Shown: positions 10,572 to 22,744, counted from the first letter of the stretch. The stretch is 64,000 nucleotides of DNA from Isoetes taiwanensis (GCA_021234155.1 JAJEKV010000002.1:11212725-11276724); one strand, 5' to 3'. Notes: a model not told the origin generated them from the sequence alone. Numbers and translations: made by a program.

Positions 10572-11636
10572 TTACAAAAAGAACAAACAGACACTCTCTA
10601 CCAAAATGGCCCCTTTGTGGCATTTAGGACAAGATCTTGCAAAGCAATTTTCAGCCCTATGATAGGGCTTACCACGCTTTGTGCATCTGTGTATGGTAGA
10701 GCTAGAAGAAAGAGCATTGTTACTATTTTTTAACTCCATGAGTTGTTTGGTAACTTCTAGAAGAGCTTCAGATACCTTACTTATCTCGATTTCATTTTCA
10801 AAACCCCGAGGGTCTAACTCTTCAGCTTTTGGCTTCTTCTTTTCCTTCTGAACTGCATACATAGGGACAGCATTAGCATAATGTAACTCCTGTTCAGTAT
10901 CATGATGAGGAGGGTAGAATGGATCTCTGACTTCTTCATCAGGCAAATAGCTTAGCATTTCTACTAAATCTACAGCCTTTACAAATGTCTTATGGATAGA
11001 ATCTAGCTCACCAAACTTTTGAAGTTTTAATAACTTCCTATAGATCTTAGGCCTGGACATCAAAGCTCTGATAAAGGAAGCAACCAGATGCAAAGTTGGG
11101 TGGGAAACATGGTTCCTATTACACACCAGCAAATAAGAGTTAAATCTTTCCACATACTGTTTCACACTTTCACCAGATTTAATAGAAAAGGAATTGAGCT
11201 CAAAAACAAGATCCTGGGGTGAAGTAGTCTTACCAAACCTTGACAGAAATCTTTGTTCCAATTCATCCCACTTAGTACCTATTGACAGTTCAAAATCCAA
11301 CCAGGACCTGGCCTCATCACCTTTCATGCATTTGGTAAACTCAGCAAACCTGGTACCTTTCTTCTTTCAATGCTCCTCATAATATTCTTCAAAAGTCTTC
11401 AAGAAATGGTTAGCATTCATGGAAGAATCATAACAAGGGGAAGAAACAGGTGCAGTAAGCTCAAAATGATAAGGAGCTTGTGGAGGAAAAGGCAAAGTAG
11501 AAACATTTGTAACATTTGTTGTGGAACTGGTAGCCACTTTCATGCTTACCCCTACTAAATCTGGTTCACCTGTTACCTCAGATGGTCCAGCAGGCTCAGC
11601 AGGCTCAGCAGGCTTTCTTGGTGCCATGGAGTTCAA
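10572..11636 (-). pseudogene. gag, one in-frame stop
   Basis: One continuous 355-codon frame is interrupted only by a TGA at 11367-11369. The parts on either side (11367-11636 and 10572-11327) are in the same frame. The start MNSMAPRKPAEPAEP lies just inside the primer site. The retrotransposon gag core follows (ARSWLDFEL, FLSRFGKTT, SVKQYVERFNSYL). Near the C-terminus Cys and His residues (CTKRGKPYH, ENCFARSCPKC) look like a zinc knuckle. The protein would form the capsid and package RNA. The TGA is a single transition away from an Arg or Trp codon, so the lesion may be recent. Confidence 0.88.
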
Positions 11637-11647
11637 CTTCCAGGTGA

Positions 11648-11667
11648 AAATCTCGGTAGAACCTCCA
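11648..11667 (-). other. Primer binding site matching tRNA-Gln
   Basis: Three bases from the 5' LTR, the plus strand reads ...CTCGGTAGAACCTCCA. This equals a tRNA 3' end: CCA, discriminator T, acceptor strand TAGAACC (pairs with GGTTCTA, characteristic of eukaryotic tRNA-Gln) and part of the T arm. About 20 bases fit. The assignment is from memory of tRNA-Gln. Confidence 0.7.
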
Positions 11668-11670
11668 AAA

Positions 11671-14123
11671 TGTTAGCCTAAAACCTGGAACTTTAGTCCA
11701 ACCTCAAAGGAAGTTTAAACAAAGTGGTTAGAACCTCCAGATCACTTAGGGTGATCAATCCTTGTCATGTGAAACAAGAAAAGTCATTTTGAAGTGCTGG
11801 TTTTTTCAAAATCACTAGAGTCCCTGAAACTGAAAAAAACTGTCAGAGCAAAATCTGACCTTGCGCATATTACACCTTGTGAGATTTTTGAGATCTGATT
11901 GGTGGTATAGATGGTAACAAGCAGAGGAAACTTGTGGTGAAAATTTGATTTGATTTGAATGAAGGAAGGTCAAGAAAATCTAGGTCAAAGACGGGTCAAA
12001 AAGTTGGCCAGTGCCAAAACAGAGAGCCAAAATTTGCAGATGGAGTCTGATAGGGAATTTTGGGTTGGGATCTGTGCAGGCAACTTCAGAATAGCCTCTA
12101 GATCACGTGCATAAGGTTTAACTAGCAAAAAGATGTAAGTAGTCAAAGCTTCAAGAAAAAGACAAACTCTGTAACAGTTATGAGAAAAATTCTTTTTATA
12201 TGTTTTCTCTGGATGTATAGGCTTCTAGGATTTTTATGAGGATGAAATGCAAACCACCAAGGGAATATAACTTGGAGTAAATATTTTGGCTTTGTATTTA
12301 GTTTTAAGCTTTAACAAACAATGCAAGGTTATAAAGGATGAATGAATAACGATAACAATAATTTTCCAGGCAAAGACTATGTATTATAGCAAGATGATAC
12401 CGAAAAATCTAATAGTATCAAAAGGTATTACCAAAATAATGGTGCTTGAGAGCAAATTCCAGGGCTGTCTGAGCCTCTAGAAAGCCTCAAACTACCAATG
12501 AAGCACAATGAAGTGATTATTAGAGTTGCAGTTGAAGTGTTTTGATGTCGAACAAGTCACACCATGTCAGATTCTTCAGTTTCGAACAGAATAGAGCAAA
12601 ATTTGAGCAGAGTAGAGCAAGATAATATCAAGAAATATTCAGTGCGCCAAAATCACAGAGGTATATCTCTGAGGGACGTATTGATCTGTATTGCTGGCTT
12701 AAGAACCGTTTCTTCTCACAAACTAGCTCGGCCGAGTGATGTAAGGCCAAATTTGAGCAATTTCTCTCGGATCAAGTGCCACAGAGGATCCCCAAGGTCT
12801 CGGAAAAGGTTCAGGAGATAATTTCGGGTGAAAGTTGGCGGGCTTCAATCAAATTTAGGCACGAATTGGCCGGATTTAGCAGTCTCCCCTATTTTTTAGG
12901 TTCGTCGAAAAATTCTAAAGGGTTATATATCCCACAAAATAAAAAGGTTTTGGCGACTCTCGCATATAAGGAATAACGCTGGACCGGTCTAATAAGATTG
13001 CGCGGCCACGCAGAGAGGGGACAACCAGCCCCGTTCCGCCCCCCCCCGCCGCCACGTGGAAATGGGAATGAAAATGGGGGGGTGGTGATGTGGAAACGAT
13101 GTAGAGGTGATGTGGAAATAGATAGGGTAGATAGGCTAGAATAGGTTTTTATTTTCTATGGCACGCATCCCAAGAATCCAAATTTGAAGGCCTTTACAAG
13201 GGTTTTTTCAAAATTTAAAAAGCCAAATTAGCTCTTTTTGCCAAGCTTTCCATCTAGAGAAATTTTAGGTTGAGCTGAAACACTTCAATTTTTGCCCTTT
13301 GACCCATGGTCAATGAATACCGCAACTTGGAGATGGTGAAAAATCATGGGAAAAAGATGGGGAAAAGGTGCAAATAGGCTATAATAGGGTTTAGGAAGAT
13401 GAAATGAGGGTGAAAATAGAGTTTTTTTGCCTTTTTGGTTTTCAAGATCATTAGGGGCAATTCTCAAATGAAGGTAGGACCAATAAAAAATGGGTAGTGG
13501 AATGATGAGAAAAGGACTCAAAGGTGGAAAAAATGGTGAAAGAAAGGTTTTTGAAGGCTCTTGGGATATAAAAAGGTGTATATAAGATGAATGGAATGAG
13601 GAAAAGATGGGTACCTCTGTAGCACTTGATTTCATCTCATATTGTTTCTAAAGCTCAAATCATACCTCATAGTGAAAATAAGTTTGCTCACAACCTAAGG
13701 GTCTTCCAAACTTCTATAAGGGTCTTCCAAACTTCAAGGCTAGAATAAGAGCAAATTTCACTTCCAAGATGGCATTCTCATGTGTGTGACCTCAAAACTA
13801 CTAATGCAACTCAAGTAAGCTTCATAAGGTTGAACTTTGGTAAAATGCCTTGTGGCTCCTTGATAAACGTGCTATAGCCTTTGCCTGGTCTTCAAATCAA
13901 AGGGAAAATGTTAAACAAATGGGAATGTGTCTAGAAAGGTGCTTTACCTCAAGGAAAAGACTAGGCTATAAAATGAGATCCCCAATACCTTCCAATCTTG
14001 GTCAAATGTCTTCCAAACTCTAATGGGATCACAATGGCCTGGAACTTTTCCTTAGAGGAAATATAAATGAAACAAAAGGTTTGATACATAGATGCTGGTC
14101 CATGTTGCCAAAAATGGGCAACA
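11671..14123 (-). repeat. 5' LTR of the Tat-like gypsy
   Basis: 2453 bp, TGTTAGCC to GGGCAACA on the plus strand. It carries the promoter and start of transcription for the element on the minus strand, but I could not pin one TATA box because several AT-rich candidates exist (for example near 13580). Differences from the left LTR include CTACCTGAAGGG there against CCACCAAGGG here (about 12255) and a garbled C-run at 13037. Confidence 0.92.
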
Positions 14124-14290
14124 ATAGTTGGCTCGGCATTGAGGGTCCTTTTCCTTGTATATGGGCACAACTCTACTAGTGGTCCAATGCGAGGGAAGCC
14201 TTCTTGCAATGCTTTTATTGAATAATGCCGTGAGGACAGTGCACTAGTGGAGGCCCAAATTTCATTTTAAGGAAGCTCACCAGCATGCCA
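14124..14290 (-). mobile_element. Old LINE RT fragment, part 2
   Basis: Continues the fragment at 3131-3241. On the minus strand it encodes RT residues such as EGFPRIGPLVELCPY and KEKDPQCRANY, matching the P-x-x-W...P-x-x-K-x-G-D block. It is alignable with 61.15-61.27 kb of the LINE at the right end of the window (CTTGTGAATGGGGACAAC region). Confidence 0.65.
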
Positions 14291-14796
14291 TCTAAATCTG
14301 CTCCCTTCCCATTAAAAGGAATCTTATGGTTGTATGCTAGCTACTCAAATCATTTTGTGTTTTCAAATTTAATCAACTCCGGATATAAATCAAACGTAAT
14401 TAACTTGGAATAAATAAAATGTAATTGTCTTTATGCATTTCATTTTTTTTCCTCTTCAACATGATGGCCAATAACCCCGGCCACAAGTTGAAGTTGTTTT
14501 TTAGGCCAGCATTTTTCTTAAACCTGTGCCATTTTTTTGATGTTTTACTTACAGATTTCAAGATTTGGAAGGTTTTTGTCGATTTCTCGCTCACCAAAAG
14601 GTAAATCTCCTTGGCACTTTGCTTTTTTCTTATTTCTCGCAAGGACCTGTCCATTGCTTTGTAATCTTTGTCTCCGATGATTGAGGTAAGTTAAGGAAGC
14701 TAATATTTGCAAGTTCAGGAAATACCTGTGTAAAAATCTTTGATTTTGATGGAATATGATGCAAGTTTTTGCTATGAACTGTTGTGTTAATTTATA
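14291..14796. other. No gene seen
   Basis: AT-rich sequence. A minus-strand frame at 14400-14654 is lysine-rich low complexity. Nothing recognised. Confidence 0.4.
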
Positions 14797-15002
14797 TAGA
14801 ATAGAATAGAATAGAATAGAATAGAATAGAATAGAATAGAATAGAATAGAATAGAATAGAATAGAATAAATTTTTTAACATCCACGGAGACCAATAGGTC
14901 ATGGGACCCATACAATGGGCTAGTACAATCATTACTACTAGGATTAAAAAACCCCTGCCTCGAAAGGTTTTCAAGGGAAAAACCTTTGCAGTAATGATGA
15001 TA
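14797..15002 (-). mobile_element. LINE 3' end with (GAATA)n tail
   Basis: A pure pentanucleotide array of about 14 GAATA units (14797-14868) abuts TTTTTTAACATCCACGGAGA and then AGGATTAAAAAACCCC...GGTTTTCAAGGGAAAAACC. The unique part is the same sequence, same orientation, as the left end of the LINE at 59.28-59.40 kb. The microsatellite is therefore the 3' tail of a 5'-truncated minus-strand LINE copy. Confidence 0.75.
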
Positions 15003-15530
15003 CTAGACAAGCGGAGATAATGACTACTGATTTATGATGCTATGAAATACTTCTGTACTGGAAATGTAACTCTTTTGCAATAAAAATAACTTTTGATTTG
15101 CAAATGAAATTTGATGATGTGAAATGTGAGTCTGGAATCTGAACTCAAAATTTGGATAAGCTGCTTAGAATATAGGTAATCAAAGTTACCAAAAAATATA
15201 ATTAGCAACAATGGCTTACAACCAGATAACACGGTATTATTTTATAAACAAAGAGGATTATGATCAAATGTAACATGATATTATCGTACAAATAAGGAAA
15301 GGGGGATTATGGCCAAATACCCTGATTCTAAAAATCCATTTTATACTTCGTTGTTCCACAGGAAAGGGGGATTCTATAGGTATTTTTTGGAGGGTATTTT
15401 CTGGGGTATTCAAGCATCTTTTTCATTGTGGAACCTTGTTCATCACATGCACTATAAACTAATTTTGTAGTTATTGCTTATCCTCTAATGATTCATTGGC
15501 AATGATCAATACGCGGTGCAAATGGTTTTT
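15003..15530. other. No gene seen
   Basis: AT-rich. The motif GGAAAGGGGGATTNTNG occurs twice (about 15295 and 15361). No coding signal. Confidence 0.4.
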
Positions 15531-15598
15531 ACAAGTTTTTTGTTGGGGAAAAAAGTTTTATTTAGAAATAAAACTTTTTTTCCCAACAAAAAACTTGT
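15531..15598. repeat. 33-bp inverted repeat with 2-nt loop
   Basis: Left arm 15531-15563, loop AG, right arm 15566-15598. 32 of 33 positions pair, the exception being one G/A in the run near TGTTGGGG. Flanks do not continue the symmetry. Such a tight, long hairpin is unusual for chance and looks like a fresh templated snap-back copy. Confidence 0.9.
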
Positions 15599-18254
15599 GG
15601 TTAAGATGTTTTGCCACTGCGTCATCTTGGATGCTGGTTGGTAATGGTTCAACCCCTTTCTCAAACACTTTGCATAGAACTCCCTCTAAGCTCGAAAACT
15701 TAAAGCTTCATAGATGATTTAAGTCGCCCATGCTTCAAGAATGCGTATGACCGCCACATGATACCACCATCACGCTTTGCATTTTTTGTTGCAGCTGTGA
15801 GCTCTCTTATATTTCCTATAAGTTTTCAAGTATTAAAATATACACACACAAAGGAAAGCAACTTAATCACTAAAGGATGTGGACAGCAATTACCCAGTGA
15901 GGATGTCGCAACGGATTGCAATTGCTGGCTTTCTTCTTTTTTCGGGCTGTGTGCGACATGAATTACAAAGCTATTAAAGAGCTGCAACTATAAGGATAGC
16001 AAATATCAAGAGCATCTCTAAGCCTATGTCTAAAGTATCCCCGGCCAAAAATACTAGCACCACTAACCTCAATAGGTTCGATCATACCTGAAATCACACT
16101 CTCTGAAATCTTATCTTTCATATTAGGTGATGCAGCAGTGTCATTTAATTTGTGCCCATCCTTATGACTTTTTGACATGTCTTGTTTAACTGCAATCAAC
16201 TTAAAAATCATTAATTACAAAGGAACCACATACTAATTGTTGCACCGCAACATAAGCTATATGTTTCAATCATTGTTCCAGACCAAGATCCTGTTTCTTC
16301 AAGATTAATGTCCTCTGTGTTAACTTGGTTTTTCAAACATGCTATATTTGCAATAACTTCTAAAATAGCATCTTGCGCACGAACACCTGTATTTGTATTG
16401 CTACTAAATTAAGATGTTGCAAGTCTTCTAATCTGAATATTTCAGCATGCATTAAAAAGAATGAAGAAATTGAAATGGAAGGCATGCATTACTATCTAAA
16501 TCATTACTTTTGGTATTGAAATCATCTCCCATTGTGAGTCCCTTTTAATCACAATGCATCGCCAAACGCCTTTGCGAGAAGCTTTTTCCTCAAAACATGG
16601 CAACGGATGGGGGTAGAAATATGGGTCGTAGAATCTTCCAGCTTGACTTCTTCTCTCGCTAACAATTTTTAATATAAGTCCAAGATAACAAAGAACAAAA
16701 TAGACACCCAAGTAACCATTGCAAGACTTTGGTAGTGTTTCCATTTGCATTCCCTTCCATCTCTTCAAACCAACATAGATAGCCATGTATTTGTTAGCTT
16801 ATGTTCACAAAAAGCTCGCAAAGATATATTTTTGTTGTGCTACATATATAGAAGCATTGAGTTAATGTGTCAAATGCAATCCAACTCCAAAGATCAAATA
16901 ATAATAAAACTTTGATTAATGAAATTACCGTAAATGTACAAGACAACATGGTACATCACGTGCATGCATACACTCTATAACAATTATTGGTAAAAGCTTG
17001 CCATCCAGTTTTAGTGATCTTCGGCAAAACGAACATGCATAATTTAATTCAACACTCTCCTTCATAGTATTTCTAGCTATTGGTGTTGTGGGAGAGGAGG
17101 ATCTAAATCAAATGATTTCTGCATAGCTTGTCGAGCAAACAACATTGTTTAACTCATCCAAGGTGCCATCTCTACATATTTATAAGAGAAAAGGCCATCG
17201 CTTGCATCCTTTAGTGTGTGTGTCCGGCCAAAGAAGTTCCTTTCTATGCAAATCAATAACCCGATGCCGAATCTCCCCTTGCTAATCGTAGAGGTAAAGT
17301 TTCCATTAAAGCTTGGCACTTTCCAATGTCAAACCTTAAGCGAACTTGCTTTCCTTCGAGATATTTTACCATGTCCTTCATATCATTTTACTTCTACTGG
17401 TTGATTGAAATTCCAGTCCAAGCTTGTCAATGTCATCTTGAATTGCTGAAATCCATCCCTCCAATTCTGCAGACATTGTTGTAATAAGCTACAATGTTAC
17501 TTGAAACTTTACATCAGAAGTATAAGCTGCGAATCGTGATCTAATCATGATCAGAATTATGGTCGGACTATGGTCGCAACTATAAACAAAGATGGTCCAC
17601 ATTGATGAAGCTACCAACTGCAACTAGTTACTAGAATATGTAGCAAAATAACAGGGGGTTCCAGGGGGATTTGATATAGATATAATTCTTGAAATCATAG
17701 ACCATTTTCAATGGGTTATTATTAAAAAAACATAGATTTAAGATAAAAATAGTCACATTAGCTCATCGGGTTAGATTGGTTAAAGTAGTCTTATTAGGAC
17801 ATTGAGTTATTTTGGTAGAGGTTTCAGATTTCATAAAGTTTAAACCTGATAGAGGCGATATACCATCAAAACCTTAGGCAATCAGAGACATCTTAAAATC
17901 ATCAATCATAATTTAACATTGCTAAGGTGTCCAGAGGCTCCAACATGGAGCCGCCGGATTGACAGATCCAAAGCGCGGTAGTCCAGTGGTGCACCTCGCT
18001 TAGAATTACAAACTAACAAGTTACATGAATTTTAGTTCGACTAAGTAGCCTAACACCAGTGGATTACAAAAACTAACTTAGTTCTAACTTGCTAACAAGT
18101 GGAGCTTCAAAGCTTTCAACTCAAACTAACAACTACATACTACTAAATAAAACTAACTTAGTTTCTTCTACAAGCTTCAACTACGCCTACCAAAATCATC
18201 TACAAATAGCTACTACAAATAGCTACCAAATATCATCTACAAGCAATGACACAA
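15599..18254. other. Unassigned region with minor exon-like frames
   Basis: Minus-strand frames at 15963-16211 and 16496-16786 have non-random-looking residues (GRGYFRHRLRDALDIC; RRSQAGRFYDPYFYPHPLPC). They could be exons of a decayed gene, but I do not recognise a family. Around 17000 a minus-strand CSFC-like pair is seen. The 17645-17680 stretch (GGGGGTTCCAGGGGGAT) resembles the ends of the foldback element at 38.4 kb. Otherwise nothing. Confidence 0.3.
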
Positions 18255-18668
18255 TCAGAATGGAACTGAAAATTGTATCTCGCCATAAAACAAATTACAT
18301 ACGAGATCGTAAAAAGTAGGTTGACCGTTACCTGGTATTTTTATTTTAGAATTGACATCCTTGACCTTCACATTTGATGTCACATTAGAGTGTGCATACT
18401 TTTGTGAAGATAATTTATCAGCAATGATAGGCACATTCATTTCAGGAACAATACTTTTTGTGTCATTTTCTAACTCATCATTCGCATCATTGTTAGAAAT
18501 TGTTCTACTTTTTGCTGCTGATTTTGCATGACCATAAAAGCTCATCCAATCGAATTCACAACCAATGCAATGTAAGAAGAACACATCCAATGCTTTTGTA
18601 CCTGCCTCCAAAACCTTGTTACGCCATGTATTTTTTGTAATGTGAGAGGAACTCCTGCTTTCCTTCAA
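18255..18668 (-). other. Unidentified 137-codon frame
   Basis: An open frame with a polar, Ser/Asn/Asp-rich second half and a CIGCEFDWMSFYGH segment. No domain recognised. Upstream on the same strand, MEVVPSHAISELSDKG-like residues near 18800 may be an earlier exon. It may be a real exon of an unknown gene, because composition differs from the surrounding AT-rich DNA. Low certainty. Confidence 0.25.
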
Positions 18669-19619
18669 TAACTTGAACCTATAAATGCCTTACCGCTACT
18701 TTTTGACCCCACAATTTCGGCTTTTAGTTGTTATCGACATACTTTCCCTCTGATTTATACAACTCCCTGTAGCTTAAACCTTTGTCGCTCAACTCAGAAA
18801 TTGCATGACTTGGAACAACTTCCATGCTTCAAAAACTTACCTGCATTATGCCATAATTTGCATTAAACCATTAACATTCAATGAAGGAAATACTTATGAA
18901 AAGATAGAAATCAAGATTGCAGGATATAATAGCTAATATAGTGGCACCATAAGGTCATGCAACATTGAAGAATAAATATGATATGGCCTAAATAGAATAG
19001 AATAGATAGAATATACATTAACGCCCCCAGCCGCGGAGGCCCCCGGACTTGTGAAGGCCCCGCGAAGCTCCCAAAGGGTGCCGCCAAAGAAACAGACGAT
19101 AGGTTTATGTAGCCATCTAGCTGGCTTTTCTTGTTCTTTATACTACCCAAGATCGCTTATAGCTGGCTTCTTTGGCCATACACGATGCATCGCTATAAAT
19201 AGTTTTGAATCAGACTTTAGGGCCCCTCCGATCCGCTTTCATCCGCTTTTCGATTATTAGCCTCCTCTCTTTGTGCACCCCCATGTCTTATTATCATCTC
19301 TTTTATAGCTTTCGCTACATCTGTGAGTGTCTCTTCTTTGTCCATCAGTGCTGGGAGTGGGAGATCCCACCTGACCTTGTTAAATTTGGACCTTATGTCT
19401 GTGTATACCGGGCACTCCTTTACCGCATTAATGTGAAGCCGAAAGCAACAAGATGCAAATGAAAATGCCAGGTATTCTAGAAGTGTTGAAACAAAGTAGA
19501 ATTAAGCAAAGATGTGCAAAGAAATTGAAAAATTACATTTCCAAGATAACTTACCTAGCAATGGAGGGAGGAAGAAGTAGGCTCCAACGGATTTCTGGCT
19601 TCAACTGTGCTTTCAGAGT
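18669..19619. other. No gene; probable LINE tail remnant at 18985-19050
   Basis: A short AATAGAATAGAATAGATAGAATA run is followed by TTAACG and CCGCGGAGGCC, which resembles the LINE 3' tail seen at 14.8 and 24.4 kb. Nothing else recognised. Confidence 0.35.
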
Positions 19620-21598
19620 AGAAAGTTGTAGGCTTGTTGGCCAGATCCAACATGGTCAACAAATGTACATGTGGCAAGCCTCTCTTCTCGAAGTCAATAA
19701 CATAGACTTTCGCTATTATGCGGCCGCATATACCATGATTAGTTATTAGATCTACCAGCCTTTACTTTTATATGAAACATTCTAGTTATTTAACTCGGGT
19801 CAATCACTTCATGCATTGACCATATAATAACTCCCTTCTAATCTCTTCCCAATTTTCATTGGCAGTCATGGTTATAAAGAGGTCTGGCCAACATGGCATC
19901 CTGATACCATTGGGTCATGTATCTTGGGCCTCCTATATGTGAGGATGGTAACACAATTTTTTGACCAATCGCACCTGCATCATCCCCTTCAAAGTCCATA
20001 ATACCCTGCAACATGTCTTTTCGAATGGTGTATTGATTCAACACAATGAATTGTAGCCTTTCTTGTTCCATCTTTGCAAACATATCACAAATGTACTCTT
20101 TGAAACAATCGCCAGCCATGTGAAGGGGAGAAGCATGTCCTTGACGTGAACATATGATGTCTATGGTATTCCATAATAGTTACTTCCTTTGCACCACCGG
20201 CCCATGAGGTATTTTAAGATGTCATCCATCCGCACTATAGGGAAGAAGTAATACAAAGTGTAATGGGGATCATATGCAACGGATATGCATCTAGAAACTT
20301 CAAGCCGCCATCTTTAGAGTGTATAATAATGTCCCTCCCGACCATCCTCTGCTTATCTTCAATAGGAATTAAAACAACCACCTCATTTGCAGTTGGAGCA
20401 TTATATTGCCTCCTTACGTGATTTTGCACATTGCATGAAGGTATTACAAACACATATCCATGGTTGGATGCATACACATAATTTCGCCGCACCACAAAAA
20501 ATATGCTAACAAATGGATTGAGCCGCCTTCATAAGGGCCTCGCAATTGCACCACTATTTCTTGCATCAATCCATCAAAATGGACATCCTACGCTCAATTT
20601 GCATGTCATCACCATCCATGATGTATATCCAGGCAAAATTTTGCATGCTCTGGTGCCCTTTGTGCCGGCAATAGTGTTCCCATCTTATGGCACATGCGGC
20701 CATTAACCCTAAAAAGTATAAGCCCCAACAACAAAGATTTGCTGGGCCTCATCAATTTTCATGCCCATCGAGGCAAATGAAAATATATTATTGTACTTTC
20801 TAATGTTCGCTCGAAAGTGATCACCCAAACTATCCGCTTCTCGTGATATAGCTCTAAGCCTGTGGTGGTTCTAGAATCAATGGCACCGCACATTTCCATT
20901 AGCACATGCCCCCGCACTTTTTTAACCTGTGAGTTCTCGCTTTTCCACCGTGATAGCCCCACAGTACAAACATCTATGATCCATGTTACCAAGGTCAGAG
21001 GAGGAGGTAAATTCCACGTCCGTGCTATCTTGTTGAAACCGCTTTTACCAGTAGGACGTTCTTCAGGACCAATAGCAGTGTTGTAATCAAACCTCATAGC
21101 TATATGCTTTGCCTTGCTTCTGCGATGGAGCCGTTTCCTCCTTTGACTATTGCTCTCACCTTCAGGTATCATATAAGAAGGGTTACATGTTAAGCTTGTT
21201 AATTGATCAACATTAGCATCTGCTACTATTATAGACGCTTGTCCAACACGACATTGTTCATTTCTCAATTTTGTAGCTCTTTCCTTTGCCATTCTTTTGC
21301 GCCGCAAGCGTTTGCTTCTCTGAGTATTACTTTCATTCTCAGGTGTCGTGTATGAGGGGTTACCCACTATCATAGGTGGCGTTATGTGATGTGATGTATC
21401 TATGATTTCGGTCTGAGATGGTGTGTTAAACCCATGAGCATTCACATGTGTGGACTGCGGCAACATCAACTGATCACCTATTTGTTCATCTATTGTGGGA
21501 AATAATTGCATCCGAATACTATTGACTTCAGATGTGATGAAGCGGGACCCTCCCCTCCCCCCTTCCAAATGTGCAGTAGATCCTCTTACTATAACCAT
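19620..21598 (-). pseudogene. Helitron RepHel protein, N-terminal half, truncated
   Basis: The Helitron-like N-terminal domain and first Rep motif are spread over several frames. From the 5' side (minus): a repeated polar segment GESNSQRRKRLHRRSKAK; a zinc-finger-like HRCLYCGAITVEKREL near 20950; NIIFSFASMGMKI-like residues (20735-20808); GRMCHKMGT (about 20690); AKMEQERLQFIVLNQ; and LPSSHIGGPRYM with WYQDAM (about 19930). Then EKRGLPHVHLL carries the HUH motif (HVH codons 19663-19671). The rest of Rep (second motif and catalytic Tyr) and the whole SF1 helicase are missing to the left. Rolling-circle transposase, now dead. Confidence 0.85.
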
Positions 21599-22744
21599 AT
21601 CTACCGATGCTATATGCTAGTTTCATGCTCTACCCTTTGCAGTACTGCTTACGTGTTACCGCCTCTTTCTAGTAGACTTAGTTTCATTGATGGGCGCCAT
21701 GTATGAGGGGTTGTTGGCCACGCCAGTGGTGTTTTTGATGGGACTTCCACATATAAATCCTGGTATATTGCAATCTGTACAATTTAGATGTTTGCAAGGA
21801 ACCCTAAACTGGATATTTGGCATGCATTCTAAGCATATGCTTATTAACTAAGATCTAAGCATACATCAATCAAGAAATCTAAGATGGGACTTAGGACTCA
21901 CCTCTGACATATTAAGATTTTGTCACCCTTGTCAAGTGCGCAAGAATAGAAGTGAGGTAAGATTTTGTCCCTCCCTCAAAGTGCAAGTGCGAAGTATCCC
22001 CTATAAACATCAGAGCACAAAAGAATACATTAAATATTATCAGATATCCAAAACACAATGGTGCAGATAGACATAATGTTAAGCCTAATATGCACATGCC
22101 AAAACATCATGAAGGCAAAGTATCTAAAATGCTTTGGATTTATGGCTGTTGAATTATTGAGTAATTAAGTTGAATTTGTGTAAAACAAAATGAAACTTTA
22201 AGATGGTCTTTTATTTTAAGAATGCTTAAACTTAAGCATTCAGGCACACTACATATCCAATCCATGTTGTGTAAGGTATTCCATAAATAACGTAGCTTCC
22301 ATAGCCTCCACAAACTTATGGATTCTCACAAGACCGCGTACGAAAGCTAGCATGCATTTGTTTGCCAAAATTTTCAATATCTAGCTCAATTTTAGCCTCC
22401 GACCATATCTCAACCCCAAGCAACCCTAAAATTTCATACCACTCTCCAAAAACTCACAAAACCCAAATCAGAGCCTTAATGTTCACTTGCATCCCATCAT
22501 TCCCCAAAGGCAAAACGCTTTATGCAGATCTTCCACCCGCTTTTCCAATCCTCCACCTCCGCTAAATATTGAAAATATGCATCAAAATCATCGCCAAATA
22601 GTGGTAAGGCATGGCCATCTCTAAAGAATTGTGCCACAAGTTTTGGGTAGGAATCCCATGGAACATTCACCACCACCATCTGCATTAACATTTTAAGTCA
22701 ACTCATTTTTCATGTTGGCAATCCATTATGACCTTGTCCTTTTA
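21599..22744. other. Helitron 5' flank, no gene assigned
   Basis: A minus-strand frame at 22497-22691 (QMVVVNVPWDSYPKLVAQ) looks protein-like but has no family I can name. No Helitron TC end could be fixed. Confidence 0.3.

Larger units (their letters stand above)
3242..14123 (-). mobile_element. Complete Ty3/gypsy LTR retrotransposon, Tat-like, minus strand
   Basis: A 10.9-kb element with LTRs at both ends (each TG...CA), flanked by a perfect 5-bp duplication ATAGT (3237-3241 and 14124-14128). Transcription runs right to left: 5' LTR 11671-14123, tRNA-Gln-type primer site, gag, protease, archaeal-type RNase H, reverse transcriptase, decayed native RNase H, integrase, then 3' LTR. Having two kinds of RNase H puts it with the Tat/Ogre group of plant Ty3/gypsy elements. 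Coding is broken by a stop in gag and frameshifts in pol, so it is not autonomous as read. The two LTRs are very similar (one substitution and one indel in the first 130 bases), which suggests a fairly recent insertion. Confidence 0.93.

Noticed and set aside
14797-14868. GAATA array as an independent satellite
   Set aside because: Its attachment to the same LINE terminus at several loci shows it is the element's tail.
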